Positions 24,071 through 33,984 of a DNA stretch of 64,000 bases are shown in pieces (positions within the stretch are counted from its first letter, which is position 1; each line of letters opens with the position of its first letter). The position numbers and the translations under genes are program-made. The notes under the pieces are model-generated. The model saw nothing but the letters and a program-made list of their open reading frames with translations. It had not been told where the DNA came from and did no database searches. The stretch is taken from the NCBI GenBank assembly GCA_019802505.1, contig JAFMOC010000007.1, positions 5,576,501-5,640,500 on the forward strand, in the 5' to 3' direction. Origin of the DNA: Corydoras sp. C115 (Eukaryota; Chordata; Actinopteri; Siluriformes; Callichthyidae).

Positions 24071-25196
24071 GTTAGTGTCACAAATAGTCTGTAAGGAGAG
24101 TTCTGGAGACGTGGATGCAGAACAACAGTTATTTATTGAAATGCAAGGCAGAGGTAGGGTAGTGCAGGAGGAGGATGGTGCGAGGAGGATGTTGCCCGCT
24201 GGACCCAGGCCGGGGTGATTAACCTGGACGGAGGACTGGGCAGAGCACAACACCGAGCCAAAACAAAAACTAAATAAAACAAGGCACACAGAGTAAACTA
24301 CGCTGTAGTAAGAGAACCCTACACTGGCTATGCGTGAGAAGAGATAGAAGAAGCTAGTGAGTGTGTCTAGGATAGACAAAATAACAAACCCTATGATAGA
24401 CAGAATAGGTGTGTTAACGAGAGTGTAATCACAAAACCTGAAAGAAGAAAGAGTGTAGAAAGTGCACAAAGAGGTATGGTGAACTACACGGGACGACTGA
24501 AGGCTGGTAACCAGACTGAGAACAACGAGGGCTGGGAGGACAGTCAAGGTATTAGTATACACTGGAGGAAACAACGTTAGTTCACCAAAACAGAGCGTAT
24601 TAGTATAAAGCTTGGAACCGTTAGTAAGTAGAGTGAACGATGACACACGGACGCCCTCAGGTGGTGGCGCGCCAGCGGAGCAGGCTAGGGCGAGCGCGAA
24701 CTCCGCCCCACCCGGCCGAAGCCGAACCACCTGAGTGGACGGACAGAGATCGCTCCCGGGACGTAGGACACTAAGGACAGGATGAACACTGAAAACAGAA
24801 AGAGATTCAGACAGACACCAGGGAGCGATCACAGTTAAACAAAGACGTTCACTCATACAACGACAAATACTGATCTATACACGGAGGTGAGAACGCAGAT
24901 GCTAACACACAGCTAACATAAACAGACACGCACTCACCGAGACCAGACGCACCACGAGACACAAAAGCAGACAGGACAGCAGTCAAAAAATCGCTCGGCA
25001 TGTATGATAAATCAGGGACAATACTTCGCAATTCGTCCCGTGTGAAGACAGCGCTTAAATAAGAGAAACGACCCATCAAACAAATTAGCCTCACCTGGTG
25101 CCGAAGCGAAAGCGGAAACTAGAAGGCGGGGCTAAGAGCGCGAGTGACAGATCGTGCAGGAGAGGCAGACGCAGAGCCCGGATTTCTTACAGTTAG
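24071..25196 (-). mobile_element. Solo LTR, 1.1 kb, with 5 bp target-site duplication
   Basis: Body 24076-25191 (1,116 bp) starts TGTCACAAAT and ends TTTCTTACA. GTTAG flanks it on both sides (24071-24075, 25192-25196). Minus orientation is suggested by AATAAATA on the minus strand near 24135. There is no internal region or partner LTR. The open frames inside (such as 24050-24856) have no domain features and extend past the left edge. The TG...CA ends and the exact duplication make an LTR the best explanation. Confidence 0.85.
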
Positions 25197-25251
25197 GGAT
25201 CTGTTAATGCAGCTAATGTTAGAATATTAGGGGTATAATAGTACTTAGAGG

Positions 25252-25254
<3 letters not shown>

Positions 25255-25329
<75 letters not shown>
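25255..25329. repeat. (TA)n microsatellite
   Basis: Abuts SINE copy 6 directly, with no base between them. Confidence 0.95.
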
Positions 25330-25331
<2 letters not shown>

Positions 25332-25770
25332 GCGGCACGGTGGATTAGTGGTTAGCACGTTCGCCTCTCAGCGCTAGGGATTCCTGGATCGAATCCCCAT
25401 CTGGGTGGAGTTTCCATGTTCTCCCCGTGTCCTCTGGGTTCTCCGGTTTCCTCCCACAGTCCAAAAACATGGATCAAGTCAATTGAGTTCTCCAAATTGC
25501 CCCATATAGAGTGTGTGTGTGTCTGTGTGAGTGAGTGTGTGCCCAGCGATAGATTGGAGCCCTATACAGGTGTATCTACCCAGCGCCCGAAACGTTCTTC
25601 CCTGGATGGGCATGGGGAATCCCCCCCGCGACCCTAATATAGGATAAAGTGGGTACCGGAGAACCCAGAGAAAACCCAAGTGGAGAACATGGAAACTCCA
25701 CCCAGATCGAGATTCCAACCTGGATCATCAGAGAGGTGGAAGTACTAATTACTATGCCACCGTGCCACCC
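25330..25770. mobile_element. SINE copy 6 joined to an inverted SINE head
   Basis: 25330-25651 is a plus-strand SINE from GGGCGGCACGG to GGATAAAGTGGG. It then switches to a minus-strand partial copy (25652-25770) ending in CCGTGCCACCC. The two share complementary head regions, so the RNA could form a hairpin. Confidence 0.8.
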
Positions 25771-25868
25771 AGAGCGCACGTAGAGCGCGTCGGAGGGGCA
25801 TCCAGAGAGGGTGTTGGTCCATCAGGATGGAGAGCCAGATGAACTCATTAAGGGAGGACCTTACGGGA

Positions 25869-25912
25869 GATCTATCTGTATATCTATCTATCTGTCTGTC
25901 TGTCTGTCTGCC
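25869..25912. repeat. (ATCT)n(GTCT)n microsatellite
   Basis: A short tetranucleotide run. Confidence 0.85.
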
Positions 25913-26128
25913 TAGCATGCATTATTTTGCATGATTAAATCACTATAATACACAACCTCCTTGTTGCTTTTATAACACGGTTACAAAACACACTATAATA
26001 AAAACTAAAAAAGGTTTTGATTCATAAATGTGTAATCAAAATTGTTGAAATCAAACTCATGATTTCCATTGCAATCACAATAAGTACATTTCTTAAAACA
26101 GTTTGTGCAAACAGCAAATTTGTAAAAA

Positions 26129-26280
26129 AATAAAAAATCTTCAGCGATGGATTGGCGCCCTGTCCTGGGTCTATCTGCCCAGCGCCCGAGACGCTCTCCC
26201 CTGGATGGGCATGGGGAACCCCACCGCAACCCTAATAGAGGATAAAGCGGGAGATAATGAATGAATGAATAAAAAATCTT
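26129..26280 (+). mobile_element. SINE copy 7, 5'-truncated, with 13 bp target-site duplication
   Basis: Only the 3' third is present (26142-26267), with an (AATG)n tail. AATAAAAAATCTT is repeated at 26129-26141 and 26268-26280. The 5' truncation with a perfect duplication fits incomplete reverse transcription by a LINE machinery. Confidence 0.9.
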
Positions 26281-26458
26281 ACAAGCTACATCAATGGCAG
26301 AACAACATACACCTGGTGACCAGCTCCAGCCATCGTAAGACAATGATTTACAGTTTTTCTCGAATGCTAAAACACATTTCCTAGAACCATAGATTAATTT
26401 CCCCAAACTTTAAACACAAAACCCTTTTCACAAAACCCTTTTTTTTTGTCAAGTTTAC

Positions 26459-26500
26459 AGGTGTGTCTGTGCGTGTGTGTGTGTGTGTGTGTGTGTTTTG

Positions 26501-26549
<49 letters not shown>
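26459..26549. repeat. (TG)n microsatellite
   Basis: Slightly interrupted TG run. Confidence 0.93.
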
Positions 26550-26569
26550 ATAGGAGGAATGCTAGTTTG

Positions 26570-26690
26570 GGTGTGTCTGTCACTTATTGTGCACTGTGAG
26601 CTATTGCAACCAAATACAAATTCCTTTTATGTGTGAACATACTTGGCCAATAAAGTTTGATTCTGATTCTGATTCTGACACCCTAAATTC
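26570..26690 (+). mobile_element. LINE 3'-tail-like fragment
   Basis: Ends with CCAATAAAGTTTGATTCTGA and (GATTCT)n repeats, as in 3' tails of fish LINEs of the Rex/CR1 type, by recollection. No coding part is attached. Confidence 0.45.
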
Positions 26691-27379
26691 AGAAAACCTT
26701 TGACTCTTCCTGCAAAACCAAACTTTTGCCTCACAACAGTTGCTCAAAACCAAACGTTGTCAAAACAGGACTTGAGTCAATCAAAATGAACATCACAGAA
26801 CAGTCATTACACACACTACCAAAAAATGGAAAACACAACGATCATATCATTAAGCTATGTGGGAAATAAATCCTTGTATGCCAGGTCCATGCTCGGCATG
26901 CATCCTCACCTATGTCATTACATGGCAAGAGATGTTTCCTGGTATAGGGTGGCCGCTCATAAACCTTCCAACGTTAATCTACTGGGCTGAACTTGAAGTC
27001 CCGCTTCCCTTATAGTCAATCCATGGACAAGAACATGGTCAATGAAATCAATGAAATTTAAAAAGAGGACTATATAAGAACTGCTGGATTATACATAAAA
27101 TCAGCAATAAATTAGTAAAATGTGTCCTGACGATATTTTTCTAATTCAAATATTTTAATGATTTTTATTATTTTTGTGCTTTTAAGTAATCTGCTTTTCA
27201 ATATTTATTACAATAAATGTTTGATTTATTCATCATTAGAAAATGATAAAAAGGATGAATAACTGCAAAAATATTTTAATTAACACCTCTAACAAAAATG
27301 CAAAATGATTACTATCCTTTGTCATAAACCTTTAAATTTACACTGTAAATAACATTTAAATATGTTGGTCATATTCATG

Positions 27380-27837
27380 TGTCAGGTTTGGGAGTGTGAG
27401 GCCACTCCTCCCGGGTTTTTCCTTTCGTTTTTTTGTTCATTCGGGGTTCCCATAGGTAGGGCCCATCCCTGAGGCCTGGGATTGGGTCCTACCTAATCAC
27501 ATGCAGCCTGCTGACTACACTTAAAGAGTGCATGCTCCCTGAGTCAGCAGGCCAGCATTACCTTTGTCATTACTTGTGTTGCACTCTGGCTATGTTTCGT
27601 ATCGGTCGCGTTTACTTTCGTTTTGTTTGTATTTTGTACGTTGGTTTTCCCGGCATGTTCCGCCCGTGCTCTGGTTTTTCATTCTTGCCGTTTTTTGACA
27701 CCTCCCTTTTAAACACCTCCCTGCTGCTTTCCTGGTCGCCTGGCTCGCTCATTCACACCGCGTGCACCTCGCCCTGCATAGCACCACGCAGCGCCTCTGT
27801 TGGACGGACGGCGCGCCCTTTCCGACAGAATGCTGGC
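27380..27837 (+). repeat. 5' LTR of the family B element
   Basis: Matches 30678-30904 plus 33828-33984. The start carries a short palindrome, GGAGTG...CACTCC. The related LTR at 54338-54805 has a similar inverted start. Confidence 0.88.
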
Positions 27838-27954
27838 CTCCACATCCTAGCGAAGTCCAGGATTGCCCTTCTGGGTCAGCGCCTCATTTTTTTACTTTTA
27901 TTTCCTGCTTCCGCGTATCCCGTTTCTTCGGTCAGCCCCAGCAGTCGGGACGTA

Positions 27955-28450
27955 TAGCCGCTTCTCCTGCTGCAGCTTTCGGCTGCATTAGCTCGGCGCT
28001 AGCCCCGCCAGTAGCCGCTTCTTCGGCTGCAGTATTCGGCTGCATTACCTCGGCGTTAGCTGTTTCCCTGGCTGCGGTGTTCCACTGCGTTAGCTCGGCG
28101 CTAGCTCTGCCGTTAGCCGTCTCTCCGGCTGCAGCATCCCGCTGCTTAACCTCGGCGCTAGCCCCGCCATTAGCTGTTTCTCCGGCTGCAGCATTACCTC
28201 GGCGCTAGCCCGCCGTTAGCCGTTTCCCCGGCTGCAGCGTTCAGCTGCATTAGCTCGGTGCTAGCTCCGCCATTAGCCGTTTCCCCGGCTGCAGCGTCCC
28301 GCTGCTTAACCTCGGCGCTAGCCCCGCCTTTAGCCGTCCCTCCGGCTGCAGCGTTCTGCTGCTTAACCTCGGCGCTAGCCCTGCCATTAGCCGTCTCTCC
28401 GGCTGCAGTGTCCCTCTGCTTAACCTCGGCGCTAGCCTCGCCGTTAGATT
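27955..28450. repeat. 57 bp tandem array
   Basis: About eight to nine imperfect copies of a unit containing GCTAGCCCCGCC, GTTAGCCGT and CCCGGCTGCAGC. The unit is 19 codons, so the frame stays open and reads as an Ala/Leu/Pro-rich repeat (LTSALAPPLAVSPAAA). Related units appear at 56500-56590 in the other family B copy. Confidence 0.85.
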
Positions 28451-28478
28451 TTTTCTCTTTTCCTCCTCGTGGGTATAA

Positions 28479-28850
28479 ATGATGAGGGTTATCGACCGCG
28501 TCCCGGAGTATGGGGAGATCATGCTCCCTCTCTCAGTTCCATGTAAGCTCCCGGCACCTTGTGACGGAGTTGCTTTGAAGCCATTCCCGTACATCATCAG
28601 TAGTCGCAAGGTGGTTGTATGTGTTACCAGTCGGGAGCTATCGGACAGGGAGAGGGTGCTGTTCTACCTCTCCAGACTTCTGGGACCCGTGCGGAGGTGG
28701 GCCGAGAGCTTAGTGGCCACCGGGGATGACTGCTTCACTTCGGCCCGCCGGTTCGAGGCGGCCTTCTTAGCGAGGTTCCCCCCGGGTCAGGATGACCGCA
28801 CCGTCAGCGAGCACCGTGAGCAATCAGCTTTGCAGCGTTCAGGTCTGTAA
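28479..28850 (+). pseudogene. Gag-like reading frame of the family B element
   Basis: 124 codons starting MMRVIDRVPEYGEIMLPLS. The middle reads RELSDRERVLFYLSRLLGPV, then RRWAESLVATGDD and RRFEAAFLARFPPG. This resembles the capsid region of Ty3-type Gag (fold residues VxFxxSxLxGxAxxWA...FxxxFxxxF), an inference from pattern only. A related start, RGIDRVPDYGEIVLPLF, occurs in the copy at 54338-56617, so the frame predates both insertions. It may be a Gag remnant or still encode a short protein. Confidence 0.5.
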
Positions 28851-29794
28851 TCCACCCTGTGAGTCGCCCCGCCCCGCCTCGCAGTCTTCGGATCCATAAT
28901 CCGTCCTGCGAGCCGCTCCACTCCGCTTGTAATCTGCTTCACACCACCAGCGTCCCGCTCTATGCTGCCCACGAATCTATTCTCCTGCCGCTTGTGAGCG
29001 ATCCGCCCCGCGCCGTCAGCGAGTTGCTCTGCGAGCCGCTCCACGAGCTGCTCCGCTCCGCCAGCAATCTGCTTCGTGCTGCTAGTGAGCCGCTCCGCGT
29101 TGCCAGCGTCCAGCTCTACGCTGACTGCAAGTCTCTTTTTCTGCCGGTCCGCATCGTGAGCAACCCGTCTCGCAGCCCTCGGATCAATAATCCGCTCGAT
29201 TCAGGCTGCGGGTTCCGGTCTGCGTCGGACGCGTCCCGTCCCGAGCCATTCGGGATCCGCTCGGTTTGCGTCCGGAGCTCAGGTCCGGCCCCGGCTGACG
29301 CCTTGGTGTGCCCCGCCTCGGTGGACCAGGACTTGGTGTTATGTGGTGTTGCCATGGTACTGAGACTGTCCTTTTGTGTCCAGGAGGCGGAGAGGAAGCA
29401 GGCTGGGAGAGAGTGTCCAGCGTATCACCAGGGTTTCAGTCCAGTGGTCCGATGGGGAAGTCTTCTAGGATCCCCGCTCAGGACCAGTTACCCCCTGCTC
29501 TGGACCGTTTATCACCCGCTCTGGACCGTGGGTTGCCCGCGTTAGACTGTTTGCCCCTCGTTAGGGATCATCCACTCCCCGCTCTGGACAATTTGCCCTC
29601 CGCTCTGTACTGTTTGCCCGCCGCTCAGGAGATATGAGACTCTATTCCGGACACCCAGCCTAAGGACAAGGACTGTTCTGCGTTCTTGCCCCTGCTGTTG
29701 CACTCACCCCGGTTGCCCCTGCAGTCGCGCTCCCGCCAGCGTCAGAGTCCGCGTTAGTCTCTCCAGCGCCTGAGCCCGCAGGTATCACCCTGAA

Positions 29795-30560
29795 AGGGCC
29801 ACGTCGCTTCTGTGCCCTGAAAAGGCCACGTCGCCCCTGCGCTCTCAAATGGCTACATTGCCCCCACGTCCTCAAAGGTTCACGTCGCCTCCGTGCTCTC
29901 AAGAGGTCACGTCGCCTCCGCGCTCCCAACAGGCTACGTTGCCCCCACGTCCTCAAAGGGTCACGTCCCCCCCCCACCCTTAATAGGCCATGTCGCCTCC
30001 GCGCTCTCAACAGGCTACGTTGCCCCCATGTCCTCGAAGGGTCTCGTCGCCCCCGCGCTCTCAAGAGGTCACATCATCTCCGCGCTCTCAACAGGCTACA
30101 TTACCCCCACGTCCTCAAAGGGTCACGTCGCTCCCGCGCTCTCAAGAGGTCATGTCGCCTCCGCGCTCTCAACAGGCTACGTTGCCCCCACGTCCTCAAA
30201 GGGTCACGTCGCCTCCGATCCCTTAATAGGCCATGTTGCCTCCATGCTCTCTACAGGCTATGTTGCCTCCAGGTCCTCAAGAGGCCTCACCGCCTTCGCA
30301 ACCTTAAAAAGCCTCGTCGCTTTTGCGCCCTCAAAAGGCGTCGCCGCCTCCGCGCCCTCAAAGGGCCGCATCGCCTTCATGCACTCAAAACGCCTCACCG
30401 CCTTCGCGTCCGCAAAAAGCCTCGTCGCTTTTGCGCCCTCAAAATACCACACCGCTTTCGCGCCCTTAAAGAGCCTCGTCGCTCTCGCGCCCTCAAGAGG
30501 GCCTCGCCGCCTTCGCGCCCTCAACAGGCCTCGTCGCCTTCGCGCCCTCATAAGGTCCCG
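29795..30560. repeat. 27 bp tandem array with an 81 bp higher-order period
   Basis: Units such as GCGCTCTCAAGAGGTCACGT plus seven bases repeat about 28 times. In the left two-thirds, three variants (AGAGGTCACGTCGCC, ACAGGCTACGTTGCC, AAAGGGTCACGTC) cycle in order, giving an 81 bp unit. The unit length divides by three, so several frames stay open on both strands. Confidence 0.9.
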
Positions 30561-30677
30561 GAGGGTCCCGGGCCCCCTTTGTTTTTTTCCTTTTTCTTTT
30601 TTTTCCCGGTTGGCCATACCCCCCCCCCCCGGGTATTCGCGCATAAAAATTGGGGTGGGGGGGGGGGGGGGTTGATA

Positions 30678-30904
30678 TGTCAGGTTTGGGAGTGCAAGGC
30701 CACTCCCCCCGGGTTTTTCCTTTCATTTTTTTTTATTCGGGGTTCCTGTAGGTAGGGCCCATCCCCGAGGCCTGGGATTGAGTCCTACCTAATCACATGC
30801 GGGCTGCTGACTTCACTTAAAAAGAGCATGCTCCCTGAGTCCAGCATTACCTTAGTCTTTACTTGTGTTGCACTCGGGGTATGTTTCGTATCGGTCGCGA
30901 TTAC
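30678..30904 (+). repeat. 3' LTR of the family B element, left part
   Basis: Aligns with the first half of 27380-27837 and stops at ATTAC, the target duplicated by the nested insertion. The right part is 33828-33984. Confidence 0.9.
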
Positions 30905-31259
30905 TGTAACAGGTGCCTAGGGCACCTGTCACCTGTTGTGTTTAGTTTCATTCTGTTCTGTTAATTAACGTTCATTGGTTATCAGTTAGTTAATTAACGT
31001 CGTCTTGTCATTGGTTTGTTTTGTGCACATGGTCTGGTGTCGTTTCGTATTTATTTCCGTTGTTTCTCGCCCTTGGTGCTGGTCGTTGTGTTTGATGTCA
31101 CTAGTTTTTTCGTACCTCATGTTTTTTGGTGCACTGCACCTTTAAATAAATCCCGTTCTTCTGCTACCTGCGTGCCTGGCTCCCTTCAGCGCGTGTGAAC
31201 GCGGCGGCTCTGCGCTTCCTATGCGCAGCCGCTTTATTCCGAGGTAGACTACCGTGACA
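30905..31259 (+). repeat. 5' LTR of the nested family A element
   Basis: 355 bp. It starts with the palindrome AGGTGCCTAGGGCACCT and has AATAAATCC (31145-31153) as a likely poly(A) signal. Confidence 0.93.
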
Positions 31260-31959
31260 GAATGACCAGCCAGGAAATTTGGGGAGTCCAGAACCCAGGT
31301 AAGCTATTTCTAAATTTTTCTTTGCGGGGGCCGTGTAACCTCGTACTCGCGGCGCGTTGCGCCGCTATGCGCAGCCCGCCGTCCCGGAGCCGTAAGGACG
31401 GCTCTAACAGTGTAATGTCGTATGAGTGTAATGAGTATTATGATTCCGATAATGAGTGACTATGGAGGTACGGGTACGAAGCGCTCTGCGCTGAGGAAGG
31501 TCTGGATCTGATTCAGATATCCGATGACGAGGCGGGCGACTCATACCTGTATGGGCATATTCTGCCCATACGAACCCTCCTAAACTCTGAGGAGTTCTGG
31601 ACCGATGCTCCGGTCCAGCTTGTTAAACCCCCCGTGGCGAAATCCAGACACAGAGCGCGCCGGCGCGGTGCCAAGACACAGCGTGCGCGCGGCGCAGCTG
31701 CTGAGCGCGGTACGTGTGCTGCGGGGCAGTCACGTGACGCATCCGCGCTGGACCGCGCTGTGTCTGGATCGCGCTGCGAGGGGGCGGTACCGGAGCCGAC
31801 ACTCGGGGGGGTAAATGTGAATGCATGTGGCGTGAGCGTGGTGTGTCCCCCTGTCTCGTCTGTTTCGTGTGTCCAGTCCGTCTTCCCTGTGTCAGAGATG
31901 TCTTTGTGTTTGGGCAATGCGGTGGGGGTGTACCTCTACTGTGTGCAGGATGGCGACCC

Positions 31960-32340
31960 CGAGGTGGAGGTTCACCCAGCGTGCGTGCCCGCCGAGGTCC
32001 GCCCAGCGTGCGTGTCCGCCGAGGGCCGCCCAGCGTGCGTGCCCCCCAATGTCCTGCCAGCGTGCGTGCCTGCCAAGGTCCTGCCAGGGTGTGAACCCGC
32101 CGAGGTCCGCCCAGCGTGCGTGCCCGCCAAGGTCCGGCCAGCGTGCGAACCCGCTGAGGCCCAGCCAACATGCGTGCCCGCCAAGGTCCTGCCAGCATGC
32201 GTACCCGCCAAGGTCCTGCCACCGTGCGAACCCGCCGAGGTCCAGCCAGCATGCGTGCCCACTGAGGTCCTGCCAGCGCGCGAACCCGCCGAGGTCCAGC
32301 CAGCGCGCGTGCCCGCCGAGGTCCTGCCAGCGCGCGAACC
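31960..32340. repeat. 27 bp tandem array
   Basis: About 14 units like CCAGCGTGCGTGCCCGCCGA plus GGTCCTG. One frame reads PACVPAEVL repeats; other frames are also open. Confidence 0.88.
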
Positions 32341-32790
32341 CATCCCGAAGTCCAGGGACGTCACGCCGCCCATCCCGAAGTCCAGGGGCGTCACGCCGCC
32401 CATCCCGAAGTCCAGGGGCGTCACGCCGCCCATCCCGAAGCCCAGGGGCGTCACGCCGCCCATCCCGAAGTCCAGGGACGTCGCGCCGCCCATCCCGAAG
32501 TCCAGGGGCGTCGCGCCGCCCATCCCGAAGTCCAGGGGCGTCGCGCCGCCCATCCCGAAGCCCAGGGGCCGCACGCCGCCCATCCCGAAGCCCAGGGGCC
32601 GCACGCCGCCCAGCCCGAGCAGCAGGGGCCGCATGCCGCCCAGCCCGAGCAGCAGGGGCCGCACGCCGCCCAGCCCGAGCAGCAGGGGCCGCACGCCGCC
32701 CAGCCCGAACAGCATGGGCCGCACGCCGCCCAGCCCGAACAGCATGGGCCGCACGCCGCCCAGCCCGAGCAGCAGGGGCCGCACGCCCCA
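32339..32790. repeat. 30 bp tandem array
   Basis: Fifteen consecutive units, first CATCCCGAAGTCCAGGGGCG plus ten bases, later CAGCCCGAGCAGCAGGGGCC plus ten bases. They encode a decapeptide (PIPKSRGVTP, then PSPSSRGRTP). The two sub-types are grouped, which implies local expansion. No signal or domain suggests a host function. Confidence 0.93.
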
Positions 32791-32809
32791 CAGCCAGGGG
32801 GCGTCCGCC

Positions 32810-33370
32810 TCACCACACTGCCAGGGGGCGTCCTCCGGACCATGCCGCCCGTGGGCGTCCACCTGACCACGCAGCCAGAGGGCGTGGCCCACTCCGCGTC
32901 CGCCAAAGGTGCTCATCGGCCCACATAGCCAGAGGGCGCCCACCGGACCACGCAGCCAGAGGGCGTGGCCCACTCATTGTCCGCCGGGGGCGTCCACCGG
33001 ACCACGCAGCCAGAGGGCGTGGCCAACTCCTCGTCCGCCGAGGCCGTCCACCTGACCACGCAGCCAGAGGGCGTGGCCCACTCCGCGTCCGCCAAAGGTG
33101 CTCATCGGCCCACATAGCCAGAGGGCGCCCACCGGACCACGCAGCCAGAGGGCGTGGCCCACTCATTGTCTGCCGGGGGCGTCCACCGGACCACGCAGCC
33201 AGAGGGCGTGGCCAACTCCTCGTCCGCCGAGGCCGTCCACCGGACCACGCATCCAGAGGGCTTGGCCCACTCCTGATCCGCCGTGGGCGTCCACCTGACT
33301 TTGCAGCCAGAGGGCATTCATCATGCCTCCCCCGCAGAGGGCGTCCACCTGAGGGCGCCTTCCAAGCCCG
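32810..33370. repeat. 54 bp array with a 189 bp higher-order repeat
   Basis: Units of 54 bp carrying ACCACGCAGCCAGAGGGCGT alternate with an 81 bp variant. CGCCAAAGGTGCTCATCGG recurs at 32901 and 33090, exactly 189 bp apart (54+54+81), so a block was duplicated recently. Confidence 0.88.
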
Positions 33371-33468
33371 GCTCAAGGAGGGCGGAGGACCCCCCCCTTA
33401 CCCCGGGACTGTTTTTTTTTTTTTCTTGGTCGCGTCCCCCCGTTGCACGACCGCAGGGGCGGGGTTAA

Positions 33469-33822
33469 TGTAACAGGTGCCTAGGGCACCTGTCACTTGT
33501 TGTGTTTAGTTTCGTTCTGTTCTGTTAATTAACGTTCATTGGTTATCAGTTAGTTAATTAACGTCGTCTTGTCATTGGTTTGTTTTGTGCACATGGTCTG
33601 GTGTCGTTTCGTATTTATTTCCGTTGTTTCTCGTCCTCGGTGCTGGTCATTGTGTTTGATGTCACTAGTCTTTTCATACCTCATGTTTTTTGGTGCACTG
33701 CACCTTTAAATAAATCCCGTTCTTCTGCTACCTGCGTGCCTGGCTCCCTTCAGCGCGTGTAAACGCGGCGGCTCTGCGCTTCCTATGCGCAGCCGCTTTA
33801 TTCCGAGGTAGACTACCGGACA
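33469..33822 (+). repeat. 3' LTR of the nested family A element
   Basis: 354 bp, near-identical to 30905-31259. It ends CGGACA directly before the ATTAC duplication. Confidence 0.93.
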
Positions 33823-33984
33823 ATTACTTTCGTTTTGTTTGTATTTTGTATGTTGTTTTTCCCGGCACGTTCCGCCCGTGCTCTGGGTTTTCGTTCTTGA
33901 CGTTTTTTGATTAAACACCTCCCTGCTGCTTACCTGGTCGCCTGGCTCGCTCACTCACGTAGCACCGCGCACGGCTTTTTGACA
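33823..33984 (+). repeat. 3' LTR of the family B element, right part
   Basis: After the duplicated ATTAC the outer LTR resumes with TTTCGTTTTGTTTGTATTTTG, as in 27616-27640, and ends GACA at 33984. Confidence 0.9.

Larger units (their letters stand above)
30905..33822 (+). mobile_element. Nested non-autonomous LTR retroelement (family A)
   Basis: Two nearly identical LTRs, 30905-31259 and 33469-33822, start TGTAACAGGTGCC and end GACA. ATTAC is duplicated at 30900-30904 and 33823-33827. A purine-rich tract (GCAGGGGCGGGGTTAA) precedes the 3' LTR. The 2.2 kb interior has no RT, RNase H or integrase. A short frame near 31262 (TSQEIWGVQ) leads into GC-rich arrays. The high LTR identity and perfect duplication make this one of the youngest insertions here. 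Relatives lie at 8683-9170 and 16243-16501. Confidence 0.93.
27380..33984 (+). mobile_element. Non-autonomous LTR retroelement (family B) with a nested element
   Basis: 5' LTR 27380-27837 (458 bp, TGTCAGG...GACA). Internal region 27838-30677. A G-rich polypurine tract lies at 30651-30671. The 3' LTR starts at 30678 but is split at 30904/30905 by a family A element and resumes at 33823, ending at 33984. The interior has a 57 bp array (27955-28450), a Gag-like frame (28479-28850), GC-rich degenerate text, and a 27 bp array (29795-30560). No protease, RT or integrase is present, so it must have used another element's enzymes. Flanks TCATG and GCATG are a near-match for a target duplication. Confidence 0.87.

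Noticed and set aside
24050..24856. 268-codon antisense frame
   Set aside because: It starts and ends within the solo LTR and its flank; low-complexity, hydrophobic and without a recognisable domain.
28859..29545. 228-codon frame after the Gag-like region
   Set aside because: Compositionally biased, repetitive CGCTCC/GCC text with a parallel open antisense frame; no conserved motif found.
29795..30560. CRISPR-like array
   Set aside because: Units are contiguous without unique spacers and lie in an LTR element of a eukaryotic genome.
31634..33473. Open frames of 410 and 534 codons on + and 299-333 codons on -
   Set aside because: They overlap in several frames over tandem units divisible by three inside an LTR element. 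No domain, signal peptide or codon preference marks one frame as real.
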